NCBI GenBank assembly: GCA_011037195.1
Contig: JAAEAF010006647.1
Span: 1-64,000 of the forward strand
Length of the DNA stretch: 64,000 bases
Source of the DNA: Triatoma infestans
Lineage: Eukaryota; Arthropoda; Insecta; Hemiptera; Reduviidae
Reading direction: 5' to 3'
The stretch's first letter is position 1. Each line of letters begins with the position of its first letter. Made by a program: the position numbers and the translations under genes. Below are positions 61,498 through 64,000 of the stretch, one piece after another. The notes beneath the pieces were generated by a model, which worked only from the letters and a program-made list of their open reading frames with translations, was not told the origin of the DNA and did no database searches.

Positions 61498-62521
61498 ATC
61501 TGGTGTGAAACACTCACACAACTTTCTCTTACTCCAGTTCTCAAAATGATAATTGACAAATTTTATAGTTTGTGTACCAAATTTAATGAAATTCGTCGAA
61601 AACTGAAAAAACTGTTCAGTAAAAGCGCACTTCCGGTTTACTAATTTTCTTGAAACTCGGAATTTCAGTCATCTATTTATTTCTAACTAATTATGTTTGG
61701 ATGATAGAATTGTATAATGAACTAGGATAGCACTTTGATGAAACCCCCCTCCCCTAAAAGTGCTCTTAAAAGAAATTTCCCAGAGAAATGTTTTAGATAA
61801 AAGTTGTAGATCTTTGCATGTTATTTATAACGAAGTTTCAAAAAAATTCGTTTACAAAGACTCATTTTTGCGAAAATTGCGAAAAAGAGAATAAATCATT
61901 TAGTAAAGTGGTAAAGTAAACGCACTTCCGGTTATCCGATTTTTTTCAAACTCGGAATTTCAACAACATATTTAATTCTAATTAATCATTATTTAGATGG
62001 CAGAATTGTCTAATAAACTGAAATAGCACTTTAGAAGGAAACCTAACCCCACCCCTCCCCCAAAAGTGCCCTTCAATGCATTTTCCCGGAGAAATGTTTC
62101 CAATAAAAGTTGTAGCTCTTTGTATGTGTGGTTGATGTTTATAGTTTAAAGAAAATCGTCGGAGCCATTTTTGAGAAAATTGCAAAAAACTAAAAAATCC
62201 AACTAGTAAAGTACTTCCGGTTGAGGAATTTTTACAGGTAACGTACAGTCAAATCTCATGGTGATACTTAAACGGAATATCAAATTTCAACTTTCTACGA
62301 TTTTTCGTTTTTGAGCTATGCTGTTCACCATACATACATACACCACACGGACACCGACAACACAGCACACCACACACCCACACCACACACAACCAGACCA
62401 ATTTTGCTAAAACCACTTTTTTGGACTCAGGGGACCTCAAAACGGATATTTCCGGTGAAAACTCGATATCGAAAATTTGACACGATTACAATACTTCCTC
62501 TTACTAGGAGTAAGAGAAAGT
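61498..62521 (+). repeat. ETS-repeat copy L (best full-length copy)
   Basis: Left TCTGGTGTGAAACACTCACA, then ACTTTCTCTTACTCC (61521-61535). Its exact inverted copy GGAGTAAGAGAAAGT closes the right end (62507-62521), where it is also one arm of a palindrome. CACTTCCGGT at 61628 and 61923 and ACTTCCGGT at 62213 give a period of 295 and 290 bp. The CA-rich tract is at 62333-62392 and TTTCCGGTGAAAACTCGATA lies near the end. No coding. Confidence 0.8.
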
Positions 62522-62690
62522 AAAAAAAGAGAAAGTAAAAATTGGTATGATATACCCACATAACTCTCTGCAATTCCAAATAATAAATTTTCTTCCAAAT
62601 GAATTTCACTTGAAAAGTCGCATTTCTCTAGTTAACCGATTTTCTTCAAATTTATAGTTTTAAAAATGCTTATAAATATTACAAATATAT
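62522..62690 (+). repeat. Diverged ETS-repeat left part
   Basis: ATTGGTATGATATACCCACA, TAACTCTCTGCAATTCC and GTTAACCGATTTTCTTCAAA follow the left-end-to-first-motif order of the ETS-repeat, starting where copy L ends. Truncated. Confidence 0.4.
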
Positions 62691-63587
62691 ATATTTATAT
62701 TGTGTGTGTGTGTGTGAGTGTAGGTAATGGTGAGCTAGTGGTTACCTGTGTAGTAACCCTGGCTAAACCCAAATAGTTACACATGGCACGTATCAATTAT
62801 ATCTTCTGGCCTTATATCTCGTATTGCGATGTCAGTAATAAAGTGCGGGGATACCCCCCGCAGGGACTCCATGATCTCTGGAAGAAATGGCCAGTCTACT
62901 TCGCCTTACAGGACGTGATATGATATTATTATTTATTTATTAAAAGACAGACTGATAAAATTATATTTAATTTAGATATTTAGCTTGTATAATTTCAGGG
63001 GGGGAAAATCATTAATGCAAATGATCCTCCCCCTAGTATGTATTATATAGACAGCAATGGTGACTGTATTTAAAATTTATAAAAAACTACCTGACAATAC
63101 TTTTTATTAAATATCATGTTGGCAGTTGTATGGAAGGTTTTTTTACTGTTTCATTTCTAACTGACAGGCTAGTCACTGCGAACATTACACACTGTAGTTA
63201 TTAATTCTGCTGGAGGGCAGCAACAGTCATTTCCTTATAATTTTAAATTATGAAGTAGATGAAGCATTTTTTAATGTTACCTCCAAGTTATTTTTTTTTT
63301 CTTTTAAGTAAATAATTGTTTGCTAACTTATCAGATTGTCAAGTCGTAAACAAAAATAAATATAGTAAAATGAAATCGTTATTTTATTAAAAGAGTTGAA
63401 TGCTGGAGGCAGTGCTTGTACCCACCAAAGGCGTTCACAAAAAAGCTCGTATCAACAGGTAGTTTATGTAATGAAGTATGGAGTCCATATTAATGCACAC
63501 TTATATATATTATTCACACGACTTTCTCTTACACCAATCAACACAATTTAATTAAACAATTTCCTTTAAAACTGCAACGTTTACACT
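62691..63587. other. Spacer, nothing firm
   Basis: A (GT)n tract (62699-62719). A less AT-rich patch at 62730-62920 (AAGTGCGGGGATACCCCCCG) is unassigned. An ETS-repeat left-end-like TTCACACGACTTTCTCTTAC lies near 63512-63531. Confidence 0.4.
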
Positions 63588-63711
63588 GTTTAGATGGGCT
63601 GGCCATAATATTGTAATGTTTTAGATGGGCTGGCCACAATATTGTAATGTTTTAGATGGGCTGGCCACAATATTGTAATGTTTTAGATGGGCTGGCCACA
63701 ATATTGTAATG
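63588..63711. repeat. 31-bp tandem repeat, four units
   Basis: Unit: TTTTAGATGGGCTGGCCACA followed by ATATTGTAATG. Four head-to-tail copies; the first has ATAATATTG where the other three have ACAATATTG. Each unit contains the palindromes TGGCCA and CAATATTG. Confidence 0.92.
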
Positions 63712-64000
63712 TTTTTCCTCGGAAAATTAAATTTGTTTTGAAGGGGGGGGGGTTCTCGGAATTTAGGTAGATTCATACCTGGGCGGCTGGGGGGTGATGC
63801 GTTCTATGTCCAAACCAGGAAAGCCTGTGCAGCTTAAATTTAAAGTGACTGACAGACTCCCCAATACCCCTCTAAAATCAATTTTTTTTTTGGAAAAATA
63901 TTACAAATAAAATCAACATATTTATATCTGTGCGGTAAGCATTCCCACCTCTAAAGAAAATGCTTGTAGCTGTTTTCAAGAAAATTCAAAAAAGCGTACT
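63712..64000. other. Spacer to window end
   Basis: G-run at 63743-63751; nothing else recognised. Confidence 0.4.

Noticed and set aside
63588..63711. CRISPR-like array
   Set aside because: Direct repeats have no spacers, the setting is eukaryotic, and no cas genes exist; it is a minisatellite.
1..64000. A multi-gene defence, biosynthetic or signalling system
   Set aside because: No two host genes are adjacent; recognisable coding sequence is transposon-derived except one exon.

Overview
This window is eukaryotic, almost certainly from an insect and probably a hemipteran. That assignment is an inference from the transposon mix (BEL/Pao, several mariner lineages, R2-like and R1-like LINEs, tRNA-derived SINEs) and from AT-rich, intron-like spacer; no species-diagnostic gene is present. 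There is no operon structure. The only piece I would call host coding sequence is one 180-bp exon of a class A G-protein-coupled receptor (58323-58502, +). Everything else recognisable is a transposable element, a fragment of one, or low-complexity spacer.

Layout. 1-5210: the end of an LTR element with a tRNA-Leu primer-binding site, a SINE tail, a repeat carrying ETS-type motifs (here called ETS-repeat), a LINE RT fragment, a SINE, and a LINE 3-prime end split by a solo LTR. 5430-8554: a GC-rich block and an ETS-repeat carrying a LINE RT fragment. 10850-12498: LINE RNase H and zinc-knuckle pieces with LTR-like blocks. 13280-21280: a SINE tail, a 61-bp-arm foldback, LINE RT and RNase H pseudogenes, SINEs and ETS-repeats. 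22329-26550: a solo LTR, SINEs and an ETS-repeat. 26639-34442: a complete BEL/Pao retrotransposon on the minus strand with about 917-bp LTRs, a GAATT target duplication, and gag-pol split by one frameshift. 34443-41975: LINE fragments, LTR blocks and an unusual LTR-PBS-LTR-stub insertion. 42211-44380: an R2-like LINE interrupted by a solo LTR. 44395-46570: SINEs plus an inverted second copy of the 19.3-20.7 kb LINE/SINE composite. 48412-49357 and 54201-55080: mariner pseudogenes. 50755-51152: a solo LTR with a visible TATA box. 55408-56836: tandem modules split by a solo LTR. 57470-58290: AT-rich tandem repeats immediately before the GPCR exon. 59225-62521: a three-level nest (ETS-repeat, containing a mariner, containing an ETS-repeat) followed by another ETS-repeat. 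63588-63711: a 31-bp tandem repeat.

The genes do not act together; the window records repeated insertion into an intron or intergenic tract. The most interesting signals are the roughly 1-kb ETS-repeat (about 300-bp internal units, each opened by a consensus ETS-type CACTTCCGGT motif), the LTR-PBS-LTR-stub element seen twice, and the foldback at 14.3 kb. I found no evidence for a new multi-gene system. Identities are by reading only; family names such as LTR1, LTR2 or ETS-repeat are local labels.
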